DNA from: Pseudomonadota bacterium
Lineage (GTDB): Bacteria; Pseudomonadota; Alphaproteobacteria; Rhizobiales; Pleomorphomonadaceae
Direction of reading: 5' to 3'
NCBI GenBank assembly: GCA_023436885.1
Contig: JAEZHI010000010.1
Span: forward strand, 1 to 38,068
DNA: 38,068 bases
Positions 13,586-21,281 of this stretch are shown here, in pieces (position 1 is the stretch's first letter; each line of letters opens with the position of its first letter). The position numbers were made by a program, and so were the translations under genes. The notes beneath the pieces were generated by a model. That model was not told the DNA's origin. It did no database searches and saw only the letters and a program-made list of their open reading frames with translations.

Positions 13586-14416
13586 TTATCGAGCTGGATC
13601 GGTCAGGCCGGTGAGCTCGAAGCTGAGGGCGCGGAGCCGCCGGCGGGCATCGGCGTCATAGGCCTGGGCCGAGGCGCGTGCGGCCCGAAGGCCATCGAAA
13701 TAGAGGCCGGACTTGCCTTGCAGATCGGGCGAAACGGCGAGATTCAGGATGGCGTCGGCGCCTTCATCGACGCTGCTCATCGGCGACACGCCATCGCCGC
13801 GCACCATGGTGGTCGCCATGTAGGAGGCCGGATGCAAGGCGTTGACGGTGACGCCGGTCTCCCCGAGCTCTTCGGCAAGATCGAGCGTGAACAGGATTTG
13901 CGACAGCTTGCTCTGGCAATAGGCCCGACGGCCGCTGTAGCCGCGCGTCAGCATCACGTCGGAAAAATCGATCGGCTGCTGGCCGGCCGAGGCGACGTTG
14001 ACCACGCGGGCCGGCGCGCTGGCTTCAAGCAGAGGCAACAGCAGGCGGGTCAACAGAAAGCCCGCGAGATAGTTGACCGCGAAACGAAGCTCGAAACCGT
14101 CAGCGCTTTCGCAGCGCCCCGGATAAGCACCGGCAAGCCCGATCCCGGCATTATTGATCAGAATGTCGAGGCGGGGATGGTCGCGGCGAATGTCATCTGC
14201 CAGGCGCCGAACGCCAGTGAGGGACGAAAGGTCGGCCTCGTAGAACACCGCCTTGCCGCCGGCCTCCACGATCTCGCGCACGAGACCCTCGCCGCGTTGG
14301 CGGTCGCGCCCGTGGATCAACACCACATGCCCCGAACGCGCCAGTCGCTCGGCCACGCGCCGGCCGACACCATCGGTCGAGCCGGTGATCAGAACTGTCT
14401 TGCTGCCGTCGGCCAT
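13586..14416 (-). CDS. short-chain dehydrogenase, retinol dehydrogenase/WWOX-like
   Basis: A 276-residue SDR with TGSTDGVG (11-18), NNAG (88-91), S143, Y166 and K170 (YCQSK). The pattern NVASAGQQPIDFSDV ... YCQSKLSQILFTLDLAEEL ... VNALHPASYMATTM is that of the retinol dehydrogenase/protochlorophyllide reductase-like SDRs, which have longer C-termini. The ATG at 14416 is chosen because GGAGGGAC lies four bases before it; the frame extends 20 codons upstream without an RBS. It is divergent from the XRE-type regulator at 14525, its likely controller. Confidence 0.87.
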   Translation of the reverse strand: MADGSKTVLITGSTDGVGRRVAERLARSGHVVLIHGRDRQRGEGLVREIVEAGGKAVFYEADLSSLTGVRRLADDIRRDHPRLDILINNAGIGLAGAYPGRCESADGFELRFAVNYLAGFLLTRLLLPLLEASAPARVVNVASAGQQPIDFSDVMLTRGYSGRRAYCQSKLSQILFTLDLAEELGETGVTVNALHPASYMATTMVRGDGVSPMSSVDEGADAILNLAVSPDLQGKSGLYFDGLRAARASAQAYDADARRRLRALSFELTGLTDPAR

Positions 14417-14524
14417 GCCGTCCCTCCATTCGCAAATCGCTGTCGGAGGTGATTGTCGCCCTTTCGAAATCGGCATCCAGTTCTGGTATTATCCTGGTAT
14501 CAGTACTGCTATGATAAGCGGACC
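14417..14524. promoter_or_regulatory. SDR/XRE divergent region with CTGGTAT direct repeats
   Basis: CTGGTAT occurs at 14483-14489 and 14494-14500, exactly 11 bp apart, followed by the palindrome CAGTACTG (14501-14508). One-turn spacing suggests cooperative binding, plausibly by the adjacent XRE-type regulator. Confidence 0.45.
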
Positions 14525-15340
14525 ATGACGACATCAGCCGATCCCCAGACAGCCCGCCGACAAGAATTCGGCGACTTCCTGCGCACCCGCCGCGAACGCC
14601 TGACGCCCTCGGCCGCCGGGCTTCCGTCAGGGGTCAGGCGGCGCACGCCGGGGCTTCGCCGCGAGGAAGTCGCGCTTCTCGCCGGTGTCGGCACCACCTG
14701 GTACACTTGGCTGGAACAGGGGCGGGACGTGCGGCCCTCGGCCGAGGTGCTAAACGCCGTCGCTGGGGCTCTGCAGCTGGACGCTTTCGAGCGCCAGCAC
14801 ATGTTCACGCTCGCCGGACGCCCGCCGCCAGAAGCCAGGTCTTCCGGTCCCGAACGGGTGCCGGAAGCCCTCGTCCGCATGCTCGACAGCATGACCGGAC
14901 AGCCGGCCTATGTGCTGGGCCGGCGCTGGGATGTATTGGCATGGAACGCGGCGGCAACCGACATATTCGGCGATTTTGCCAGGCTCGAAGGCGACAGGCG
15001 CAACATGATGCACCTGATGTTCGCCAACGATCGGCATCGGCGCCTTCTGGCCGACTGGAACGATCTCGCCCCTCTGTCGCTCGCCATGTTCCGGGCCGAC
15101 TGCGCCCGCTACGCCGGCGACCCGGATTTCGCGCGGCTGATCGACCTCCTGATGCAGGAAAGCCCCGAGTTCCGCGCCTGGTGGCCACGCCACGACGTTC
15201 ACCACCAGCCATCGACCATCAAGCGCGTCCGCCATCCAACGGCCGGGCAGATCGAGTTCGAATACATGAGCCTCGATGTCAGCGACCACCCCGGCATGCG
15301 ACTTGTCGTCTGCACGCCGAGACCGGCGGAGATGATTTGA
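14525..15340 (+). CDS. XRE-family regulator with MmyB-like ligand-binding domain
   Basis: A 271-residue regulator. Residues 12-80 are a Cro/CI-type HTH of the subclass beginning FGDFLRTRRERLTP ... RRRTPGLRREEVALLAGVGTTWYTWLEQGRDVRPS. Residues 110-268 form the PAS-like MmyB_LBD domain (PAYVLGRRWDVLAWNAAATDIFGDF ... FRAWWPRHDVHHQPSTIKRVRHPTAG ... LVVCTPRP), which binds small hydrophobic ligands in characterised actinobacterial relatives. The ATG at 14525 is at the domain start. Such regulators typically sit beside one SDR gene, as here. Confidence 0.9.
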   Translation: MTTSADPQTARRQEFGDFLRTRRERLTPSAAGLPSGVRRRTPGLRREEVALLAGVGTTWYTWLEQGRDVRPSAEVLNAVAGALQLDAFERQHMFTLAGRPPPEARSSGPERVPEALVRMLDSMTGQPAYVLGRRWDVLAWNAAATDIFGDFARLEGDRRNMMHLMFANDRHRRLLADWNDLAPLSLAMFRADCARYAGDPDFARLIDLLMQESPEFRAWWPRHDVHHQPSTIKRVRHPTAGQIEFEYMSLDVSDHPGMRLVVCTPRPAEMI

Positions 15341-15529
15341 GCGGTGGAGGCCCGAGCCGCCACGCTGCTGCTCCCGCCAGCGCCAGCGGGTTCCATGGCG
15401 CGGGCGCACAAGAACCCAATAGCGACTGCCCCCACATCGCCCCCCTGGGCACCGCCCACCAAGGGCGAGCGGGTTGGTATCAGTCCCCTTTTCATAAATT
15501 CCCATCGCTCCGCGCGGCTTCCATGGGTG

Positions 15530-15606
15530 CTCTATATCGGCGTCGCGCCTTGTTCTGCCCGAGGTCCACCTTGAATTCGCGCGCGAATTCGAGCGGCCTG
15601 CACGCT
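15530..15606. repeat. partial palindromic repeat R5 with nested palindrome
   Basis: Only a left arm is recognisable: outer segment GCTCTATATCGGCG, then GTTCTGCCCGAGGTCCAC, then the 24-bp GAATTC palindrome at 15570-15593 with one mismatch. The sequence then diverges instead of continuing to GGATGACA, so no hairpin partner exists. The following 70 bp (to about 15675) has no feature I can support. Confidence 0.75.
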
Positions 15607-15675
15607 ATGGCATGCACACATCTGTGATGGCCTCTCTTATTGGCTGCGGTGGAGAGAGTGGCTAGTTATGAAGGG

Positions 15676-15874
15676 GGTATCTGATATTACCCCCTCGCTC
15701 TACCTTCCTGAGGTTCACCTTGAATTCGCGCGCGAATTCAAGCGGCCTTCGCGGGAATGACAGCTTGATAGAGAGGGCATCTACTTAACATATTGTTCTA
15801 TAATATAAATTTGTCATCCCCGCGCAGGCGGGGACCTCGGGACGAGAAGGCGCAGCGGCCGGTATCGATCTCCA
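15676..15874. repeat. composite palindromic repeat R6 with nested palindrome in left arm
   Basis: The left arm CTTCCTGAGGTTCAC is interrupted by a perfect 24-bp palindrome at 15719-15742 (CTTGAATTCGCG and its inverse), then resumes as CGGCCTTCGCGGGAATGACAG. The right arm is intact: TTGTCATCCCCGCGCAGG then CGGGGACCTCGGGACGAG. Comparison with R4 shows that the palindrome replaces the distal stem of the left hairpin. Confidence 0.85.
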
Positions 15875-15879
15875 TCCCC

Positions 15880-15961
15880 CTACACCAGCGCCCCGTTCCA
15901 GCTCCCTTCCCGCACCAGCCCGATCATCTTCTCCTCTTCATCTGACCGGCGAACAGCGCCG
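15880..15961 (-). pseudogene. remnant of a LysR-type gene 3' end
   Basis: Read on the minus strand, the last 19 codons (KMIGLVREGSWNGALV and stop) closely match the C-terminus of the intact LysR at 20262 (KMVGLVREGTWNGTLV). At DNA level similarity continues to about 15961 (CCGGCGAACAGCGCCG is shared), but with a small deletion that changes frame. Nothing of the rest of the gene remains. It is either the scar of a deleted paralog or a partial duplication of the downstream locus. Confidence 0.75.
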
Positions 15962-16085
15962 TTCCCTCCCGTCGGCGGACCGCTCTCCGCTGATAGCGTG
16001 CGAGCGCGACTTGAGCCCACGGCGCAAAAACCCGCCATCCTCCCGGCCGATTTTCGCCTCGAGAGCAGCTGGGCAACAAACCGAC

Positions 16086-16137
16086 TTGACGATACGAGCA
16101 TATGCTCCTATTTTGGATTTATTGAGAGCATATGCTC
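16086..16137 (+). promoter_or_regulatory. promoter with two perfect GAGCATATGCTC operators
   Basis: TTGACG (16086-16091), 17-bp spacer, TATTTT (16109-16114). GAGCATATGCTC, a perfect 12-bp palindrome, occurs at 16096-16107 inside the spacer and again at 16126-16137 just downstream of the presumed start. The copies are 30 bp apart, on about the same helix face. Binding of both would block the polymerase, so a repressor is expected. The MarR protein encoded in the operon (17966) is the obvious candidate. Confidence 0.8.
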
Positions 16138-16161
16138 TTATTCAATCCAGGAGCGAGTGCG

Positions 16162-17043
16162 ATGGCGCAGGCGGACATACTCATCAGCGGGGCCACCGGA
16201 CGAACCGGCGGTGCTGCGATCGAAGAACTCATGAAGATGGGAAGAAAAGTCCGCGCCTATGTCAGGTCGGACGACGAACGCGCCGAGGCTTTCAGGAAGC
16301 GCGGTATCGAAACGGCGATCGGCGACTTCACCAGTATCGACGCCATCAGGGCCGCGATGGAAGGCATTCGGTCCGCCTACTTCCTTCACCCCATCGCACC
16401 GGGGATCCTGGGGGCGGCCGCCTACTTCGCCCAGGCCGCCAGGGAAGCCGGCGTCTCGGCCATCGTGAACATGTCCCAGATCTCGGCCCGCCGTGAATCG
16501 GCCAGCCATGCGGCGCAGGACCATTGGGTCTCGGAGAGGGTATTCGACTGGTCGGGCGTTCCGACAACCGACCTGCGTCCGACGTTCTTTGCCGACTGGC
16601 TTGTCTACCCGCATTTCGCCAAGGAAATCTGGGCGACGCGCAAGATCGAGTTCCCCTTCGAAAACGGTCGTCATGCGCCAATCTCGTCGGACGATCAGGG
16701 GCGGGTCATCGCTCATCTGCTGGCAAAGCCGGAGGGCCATGGCGGCAAGATCTATTCGCTGCACGGACCGGTGGAAATGAACCACACCGAGATCGCGGCC
16801 GTCATGAGCGACGTCCTCGGCGTGAAGATCGACTATGCGCCGACCTCCATCGAGACGCTCAAGACCAAGATGGAGACCGTCTACAAGTTCCCGCCTTTCC
16901 TCATCCAGCATCTGGTCGAGGTCGCGCAGAACTATCGGGACGGCATCTTCTCCGGAACGAATGATGCGGTGGAAAGGATCACCGGCACCCCGGCGCTCAC
17001 GGTCAAGCAGTTCATTACCCAAAACCGCGCCGCCTTCGCTTGA
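16162..17043 (+). CDS. NmrA-like NAD(P)H-binding protein
   Basis: A 293-residue atypical SDR of the NmrA/NAD(P)H-binding group. GATGRTGGAAIEEL (10-23) is the Rossmann turn; RAYVRSDDERAEAF and GDFTSIDAIRAAMEGIRSAYFLHPI are typical of the family; the active-site YxxxK is absent as usual, with HWVSERVFDWSGVPTTDLRPTFF in its place. Members act as redox sensors or as quinone/azo reductases. CCAGGAGCG precedes the ATG at 16162. It is the first gene of a four-gene unit (NmrA, SDR, MarR, MFS) behind the double-operator promoter. Confidence 0.87.
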   Translation: MAQADILISGATGRTGGAAIEELMKMGRKVRAYVRSDDERAEAFRKRGIETAIGDFTSIDAIRAAMEGIRSAYFLHPIAPGILGAAAYFAQAAREAGVSAIVNMSQISARRESASHAAQDHWVSERVFDWSGVPTTDLRPTFFADWLVYPHFAKEIWATRKIEFPFENGRHAPISSDDQGRVIAHLLAKPEGHGGKIYSLHGPVEMNHTEIAAVMSDVLGVKIDYAPTSIETLKTKMETVYKFPPFLIQHLVEVAQNYRDGIFSGTNDAVERITGTPALTVKQFITQNRAAFA

Positions 17044-17147
17044 GCCCGGCGCGTTATCCGAAAGCCTTTTCCTCTGATGCCCTCATCCATCAAGCCGGCG
17101 AAGCGAACAGAGGCGCTGGCTCACAATCCCCTCAAGGAAACTCAATC

Positions 17148-17864
17148 ATGGACATCGCCAACACCACCGTCTTCATCACCGGCGCAAACCGGGGCCTCGG
17201 CCTGGCTTTCGCACGCGAAGCCGTTCGTCGCGGAGCTGCCAAGGTCTACGCCGGCATGCGCAACGTAGAAGGCTTCGACGAGCCGAATGTCATCCCGGTC
17301 AAGATCGACGTCACGGACAAGTCGTCGATCGAAGCTGCCGCGAAAATTGCCGCCGACACCAACATACTCGTCAACAACGCCGGTATCGCCGCGTTGATCG
17401 ACGGTCCCCTCTCAGCCGAGGCCGAAGAGCAGTCAAAGCGCATCTTCGACACCAACTACTATGGCGTGCTGCGCGTCACGCAGGCTTTCGAGCCGATTCT
17501 CTCGAGCAAGGCCCAGGCGGCGATCGTCAACGTGCTGTCGGACATCGTCTGGCTTCCGCGCCCCATTCTGGCGCCATATGCCGCCTCCAAGGCTGCGGCC
17601 TGGAGCTTTACCAACCAGCTTCGCCATCATCTGCTCGAGCGCGGCATCAAGGTTCTGGGGCTGCATGTCGGCTTCCTCGATACCGACCTGACGAAAGGCA
17701 TCGATGTGCCGAAGACCGACCCGCAGGACGTTGCCCGTCAGACCTTTGACGCGCTGACCGCCGGAAAAGACGAAGTCATGGCCGACGAGGGCACGAGGCT
17801 GCTGAAAAGCACCCTTGCCGATGAGAAGCCTGGCTACATCAACTTGCCGCAAGGCTTGTTCTGA
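17148..17864 (+). CDS. classical short-chain dehydrogenase/reductase
   Basis: A 238-residue SDR: TGANRGLG (11-18), NNAG (76-79), S131, Y144 and K148 (YAASK). The segment TNYYGVLRVTQAFEPIL and the termination near LADEKPGYINLPQGLF fit the CsgA/sniffer-type NADP reductases. The ATG at 17148, with AAGGAAA upstream, is chosen over an in-frame start 36 codons earlier that lacks family sequence. It is the second gene of the NmrA-MarR-MFS unit; substrate unknown but probably the same electrophilic compound. Confidence 0.88.
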   Translation: MDIANTTVFITGANRGLGLAFAREAVRRGAAKVYAGMRNVEGFDEPNVIPVKIDVTDKSSIEAAAKIAADTNILVNNAGIAALIDGPLSAEAEEQSKRIFDTNYYGVLRVTQAFEPILSSKAQAAIVNVLSDIVWLPRPILAPYAASKAAAWSFTNQLRHHLLERGIKVLGLHVGFLDTDLTKGIDVPKTDPQDVARQTFDALTAGKDEVMADEGTRLLKSTLADEKPGYINLPQGLF

Positions 17865-17965
17865 GCCGAAGCAGCTCCGGCGGTGCCTCCGGAGTTGCAT
17901 GAAAACAGAAGATGGAGCATGTCGGCGAACCTGAGTTCTCCGGGTGAGCTCCAGAGGTAATCGAA

Positions 17966-18427
17966 ATGCTGACGGCAAACCAACCACTCGCAGTCGATCA
18001 ATGCATGTGTTCTGCCATGAGACGGGCAAGCCGCCAGATCACCCGTTTCTACGACGCCTATCTGGAGCCCAGCGGCCTGCGCATCACCCAGTTCCTGATC
18101 CTCGCGGCGCTCAACGAGGCCGGCGGAGCGAACGTCAATACGCTTGCCGAACGGCTCGATATAGAACGAACGGCCATGGGGAAGATGGTTGGATTTCTTG
18201 AGCGTGACGGGCTTGTCGAGATAACCGCGTCGCCTGCGGATGCGAGGGTCCGTGTCGTTCAGCTGACCGATCAGGGACGCCGCTTGCACAAGCAGGCCCA
18301 GCCTCTCTGGCAGAAGGCTCAGTCCGATTTCGTGGCGAAAAATGGCGATCTCAGCATTGAAACCCTTCGCAGGGGCCTCGATGCAATCGATGTCGGCGAA
18401 ATTGCCGGCGGAACCGCGAACGACTGA
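17966..18427 (+). CDS. MarR family regulator with N-terminal CxC
   Basis: A 153-residue winged-helix regulator: RRASRQITRFYDAYLEPSGLRITQFLILAAL, TLAERLDIERTAMGKMVGFLERDGLVEI, DARVRVVQLTDQGRRL. C13 and C15 (QCMCSAMRRAS) lie just before the dimer helix and could act as a redox or electrophile switch; this is inference. It lies about 100 bp after the SDR and before the MFS exporter. Dyads at the operon promoter (16096, 16126) and before the exporter (18485) make it the likely repressor of the whole unit. Confidence 0.88.
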   Translation: MLTANQPLAVDQCMCSAMRRASRQITRFYDAYLEPSGLRITQFLILAALNEAGGANVNTLAERLDIERTAMGKMVGFLERDGLVEITASPADARVRVVQLTDQGRRLHKQAQPLWQKAQSDFVAKNGDLSIETLRRGLDAIDVGEIAGGTAND

Positions 18428-18484
18428 GTCAGACCTTCGGCCGCGACCTCCCTAGCCTCCGGAACTCTGCCGCATCAAACCGTC

Positions 18485-18502
18485 ATGTGTGCATATACAC
18501 AT
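18485..18502. promoter_or_regulatory. dyad ahead of the MFS gene
   Basis: ATGTGTGCATATACACAT is an inverted repeat of ATGTGT around GCATAT. The core GCATAT is shared with the operon operators, though the arms differ. It lies about 110 bp before the MFS start, where an internal promoter could be, and inside an open frame that continues into the gene, which supports the start at 18611. Confidence 0.5.
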
Positions 18503-18610
18503 CTGACAGCGCAATGCTGCCGAGGCCACACCGGATCGCACTCGCACCGGAAGGCGAGCCACCTCCCAGGGCTCGCCTCCACCGACACTCTGGATTTCAA
18601 GGACATCGCA

Positions 18611-20200
18611 ATGATCAACACCGCTTCACATAGATCGGCGAACGGCGCAGCGGAGCGATGGGTGTCCGGGAGACGGGCCCGGGTGTTGATCGCGGCATCG
18701 GGCGTTTCGTTCATGATCATGCTCGATTCCAACATCGTCGCCGTCTCATTGCCCGCCATAGCGCGAAGCCTCAACGCAGCCTTTTCCGATATCGAGTGGG
18801 TGGTGAGCGCCTACGTTCTGGCGTTCGCCTCTCTCCTCATGGCTGCGGGAGCGCTCGCGGATCGGTTTGGCCGGCGCCGCATCCTTCTTTACGGCATCGC
18901 CCTGTTCACTCTCGCGTCCGCCCTTTGCGGCCTCGCCTCGTCGTCCGCCGTTCTAAACTACGCGCGAGCGCTGCAGGGCTTGGGGGCCGCATTGCAGCTG
19001 AGCGCCGCGCTTGCCACCCTCGGGCATGAGTTCCGAGGCCCGGACCGCGCCCGCGCTTTTGGCTTCTGGGGAACGGTGATCGGCGTCGCCGTCACGGCTG
19101 GGCCACTGGTTGGCGGCGTGATCACGTCGACACTAGGCTGGCGTTGGGCATTCTTGATCAACCTGCCCATCGGCATCTTCTTGCTGGCGTTGGCGGCAAA
19201 CGCCGTGGAGGAGTCGCGCGACCCGCTTGTCGTGAAGCTCGACCTGTCCGGCATCGTGTTCTTCGGGGCCGGCCTGTCGTTTCTGGTATGGGCGCTGATC
19301 GATGGCAATAGCGCAGGCTGGACCAGCCAGGCGACGGCCTTCAAGTTCATTGCGGCGCTTGTGCTTCTGGCCGCTTTCATCGTAGCCGAACGCCTTCAAG
19401 AGCGGCCGATGGTCGATCTTTCCCTTTTCCGCAATCCCTATTTCCTGGGCGGAAGCGTCGCGATGTTGGGTTTCGCATCATCGGCGCAAGTCATGATGAC
19501 CTACCTCCCTCTCTATTTGCAGAATGGCTTCGACTACTCGGCCGCCTGGGCGGGGCTGGGCATGCTGCCGTTCGCACTTCCGCTCTTCGTCTTCCCGAGG
19601 ATCGCCGTCTCCTTGGGAAACCGCATCTCGGGGCGAGCCGTGCTGACGCTTGGCTTGCTCGCGGTCGCCTTCGGCAACATTTCAGTCGCCCTCTTCGTGG
19701 CGAATGACACGCCCTACCCGTTCGTCGCGCTCGGCATGCTGTTTACCGGCGCCGGAGCCGGTCTTCTCAATGGCGAGACAGCCAAGGTTTCGATGAGCCA
19801 TGTCCCTCCGGAGAGGGGCGGCATGGCTTCGGGGATCGGAGGGACACTGCGATTTGTCGGCTTGGTCATCGGCATTACCGGGCTGGGAGCCTTGCTGGCA
19901 AGTGCGACGCAGGCCTCATTGCTCGAGAGATTGCGTTCCCAAGGCATGTCGTCCGACAAACTTAACGCATTCACCTCGAGAGTTATCTCCGGCGACCTGG
20001 CCGGAGCCGCCTCGTCGATCCCCGAAGACCAGCGTTCAACGCTACTGGCGCTTGCCCGTTCGAGTTTCGCATCGGGATTCACCATGGTCGTCCTCGTGGC
20101 CGGAATTGTCGCCGCTTTCGCCGCGCTGATGACCTATCTTTTGCTTGCTGAGCGCGGAACACGGCTGGAGCGGCCAGTGCCGGATCGTGGTGAGGGCTGA
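18611..20200 (+). CDS. MFS multidrug efflux transporter, DHA2 (14-TM) family
   Basis: A 529-residue inner-membrane proton antiporter. Typical DHA2 motifs are FMIMLDSNIVAVSLPAIARSL (TM1), GALADRFGRRRILLYGIALF (motif A), ALQGLGAALQLSAALATL (TM4) and GFWGTVIGVAVTAGPLVGGVI (motif C), with 14 hydrophobic segments in all. AAGGACATCGCA precedes the ATG. It is the last gene of the NmrA-SDR-MarR-MFS unit, consistent with an inducible detoxify-and-export module. The substrate cannot be predicted. Confidence 0.9.
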   Translation: MINTASHRSANGAAERWVSGRRARVLIAASGVSFMIMLDSNIVAVSLPAIARSLNAAFSDIEWVVSAYVLAFASLLMAAGALADRFGRRRILLYGIALFTLASALCGLASSSAVLNYARALQGLGAALQLSAALATLGHEFRGPDRARAFGFWGTVIGVAVTAGPLVGGVITSTLGWRWAFLINLPIGIFLLALAANAVEESRDPLVVKLDLSGIVFFGAGLSFLVWALIDGNSAGWTSQATAFKFIAALVLLAAFIVAERLQERPMVDLSLFRNPYFLGGSVAMLGFASSAQVMMTYLPLYLQNGFDYSAAWAGLGMLPFALPLFVFPRIAVSLGNRISGRAVLTLGLLAVAFGNISVALFVANDTPYPFVALGMLFTGAGAGLLNGETAKVSMSHVPPERGGMASGIGGTLRFVGLVIGITGLGALLASATQASLLERLRSQGMSSDKLNAFTSRVISGDLAGAASSIPEDQRSTLLALARSSFASGFTMVVLVAGIVAAFAALMTYLLLAERGTRLERPVPDRGEG

Positions 20201-20261
20201 TCACCGTCAACGCGACCAACGGGTGGAAGCCGAACGGGAACAGAGGCCGGATCGCGCCTCT

Positions 20262-21185
20262 TCACACCAGCGTCCCGTTCCACGTGCCCTCCCGCACCAG
20301 CCCGACCATCTTCTCCTTCATCACCTCGCCGGCGAACAGCGCCGCCCGCGACACCCGGCGATCCCTCGGGTAGCAGAGCGCCAGCTGTCGCACCGGCGAC
20401 GGGTTGGTGAGCGGGGCGAGGCGGAATTCGCCGGCCATCTGCTCGTGTTCGAAGGCGGTGGAGGGCATGATGGTGTAACCGTAGCCGGCGCCCACCAGCT
20501 CCTTCAGCGAGCCGTAGCCGTCCACCTCCACCACGATGTCGATGTCGATGCCGGCCCGATGCGCGCAGTCGTCGACCACGGCGCGCAGGTCATGGCCGCG
20601 GCTCGGCAGCAGGAACGGCAGCTTGGCGATGTCCCTGAACTCCACCGGCCGGTCGGGGCTGAGATCGGCGCTGACCGGGCCGATCAGGAACAGGTTTTCC
20701 GACAGGATCGGCTCGGTGCGCAGCACCTGGTTGGCGCGGGCGTTGTAGAGGATGGCCGCGTCGATATCGCCCCGGAACAGGCTGTCGAGCAGGTAGCCGG
20801 TGTAGGAGGTGACGATGCGCACCCTGACCGCCGGATGCGCGGCGCGGAAGGCGGCGACCAGCGGCACCGACAGCGCGGTCGACACCGTCGGCGAAAGGCC
20901 GACCGCCACGCTGCCGGACATACCGGCATCCGGCGCGCCCACCGCCACGCGCATGTCGTCGAGCTCGCCGAGGATGTGCCGCGCATGCTCCAGCGCCGCC
21001 ACGCCATGGTCGGTCAGCCGCATGCCGCGCCCATGCCGCTCGAACAGCTGCACGCCCAAATCCTCCTCCAGCATGCGGATCTGCCTGGAGAGTGCCGGCT
21101 GGGCGATGCGCAGGCTTCCCGACGCCTTGTTGAGGCTGCCAAGGTCGGCGACGAGGGCGAAGGTGCGCAGCTGAGTAATGTCCAT
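20262..21185 (-). CDS. LysR-type transcriptional regulator
   Basis: A 307-residue regulator. HTH at about residues 1-60 (MDITQLRTFALVADLGSLNKASGSLRIAQPALSRQIRMLEEDLG) and a periplasmic-binding-protein-like effector domain from about 90. The pattern resembles the Nac/CatM-like branch. It is divergent from the MFS gene at 21282, which it probably activates. A remnant of a close relative's 3' end lies at 15880. The effector is unknown. Confidence 0.9.
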   Translation of the reverse strand: MDITQLRTFALVADLGSLNKASGSLRIAQPALSRQIRMLEEDLGVQLFERHGRGMRLTDHGVAALEHARHILGELDDMRVAVGAPDAGMSGSVAVGLSPTVSTALSVPLVAAFRAAHPAVRVRIVTSYTGYLLDSLFRGDIDAAILYNARANQVLRTEPILSENLFLIGPVSADLSPDRPVEFRDIAKLPFLLPSRGHDLRAVVDDCAHRAGIDIDIVVEVDGYGSLKELVGAGYGYTIMPSTAFEHEQMAGEFRLAPLTNPSPVRQLALCYPRDRRVSRAALFAGEVMKEKMVGLVREGTWNGTLV

Positions 21186-21281
21186 GAGTTATAGATTATG
21201 GGCATAGCTGCATGAAGTAAATTGCCGACGATCTATACCGACTAAAGGAGTAGGTTCCGCTCACCAACAGGAACGGGACCC
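21186..21281. promoter_or_regulatory. LysR/MFS divergent region
   Basis: The 96-bp gap is AT-rich near the LysR start and contains T-N11-A-type imperfect dyads such as ATAGATTATGGGCATAG and, further on, CTATACCGACTAAAGGAG. These fit LysR binding in this position. No single operator stands out. Confidence 0.4.

Noticed and set aside
20145..21194. 350-codon frame opposite the LysR gene
   Set aside because: Composition of His/Arg/Gln/Asp typical of a reverse-frame shadow; LysR is complete on the other strand.
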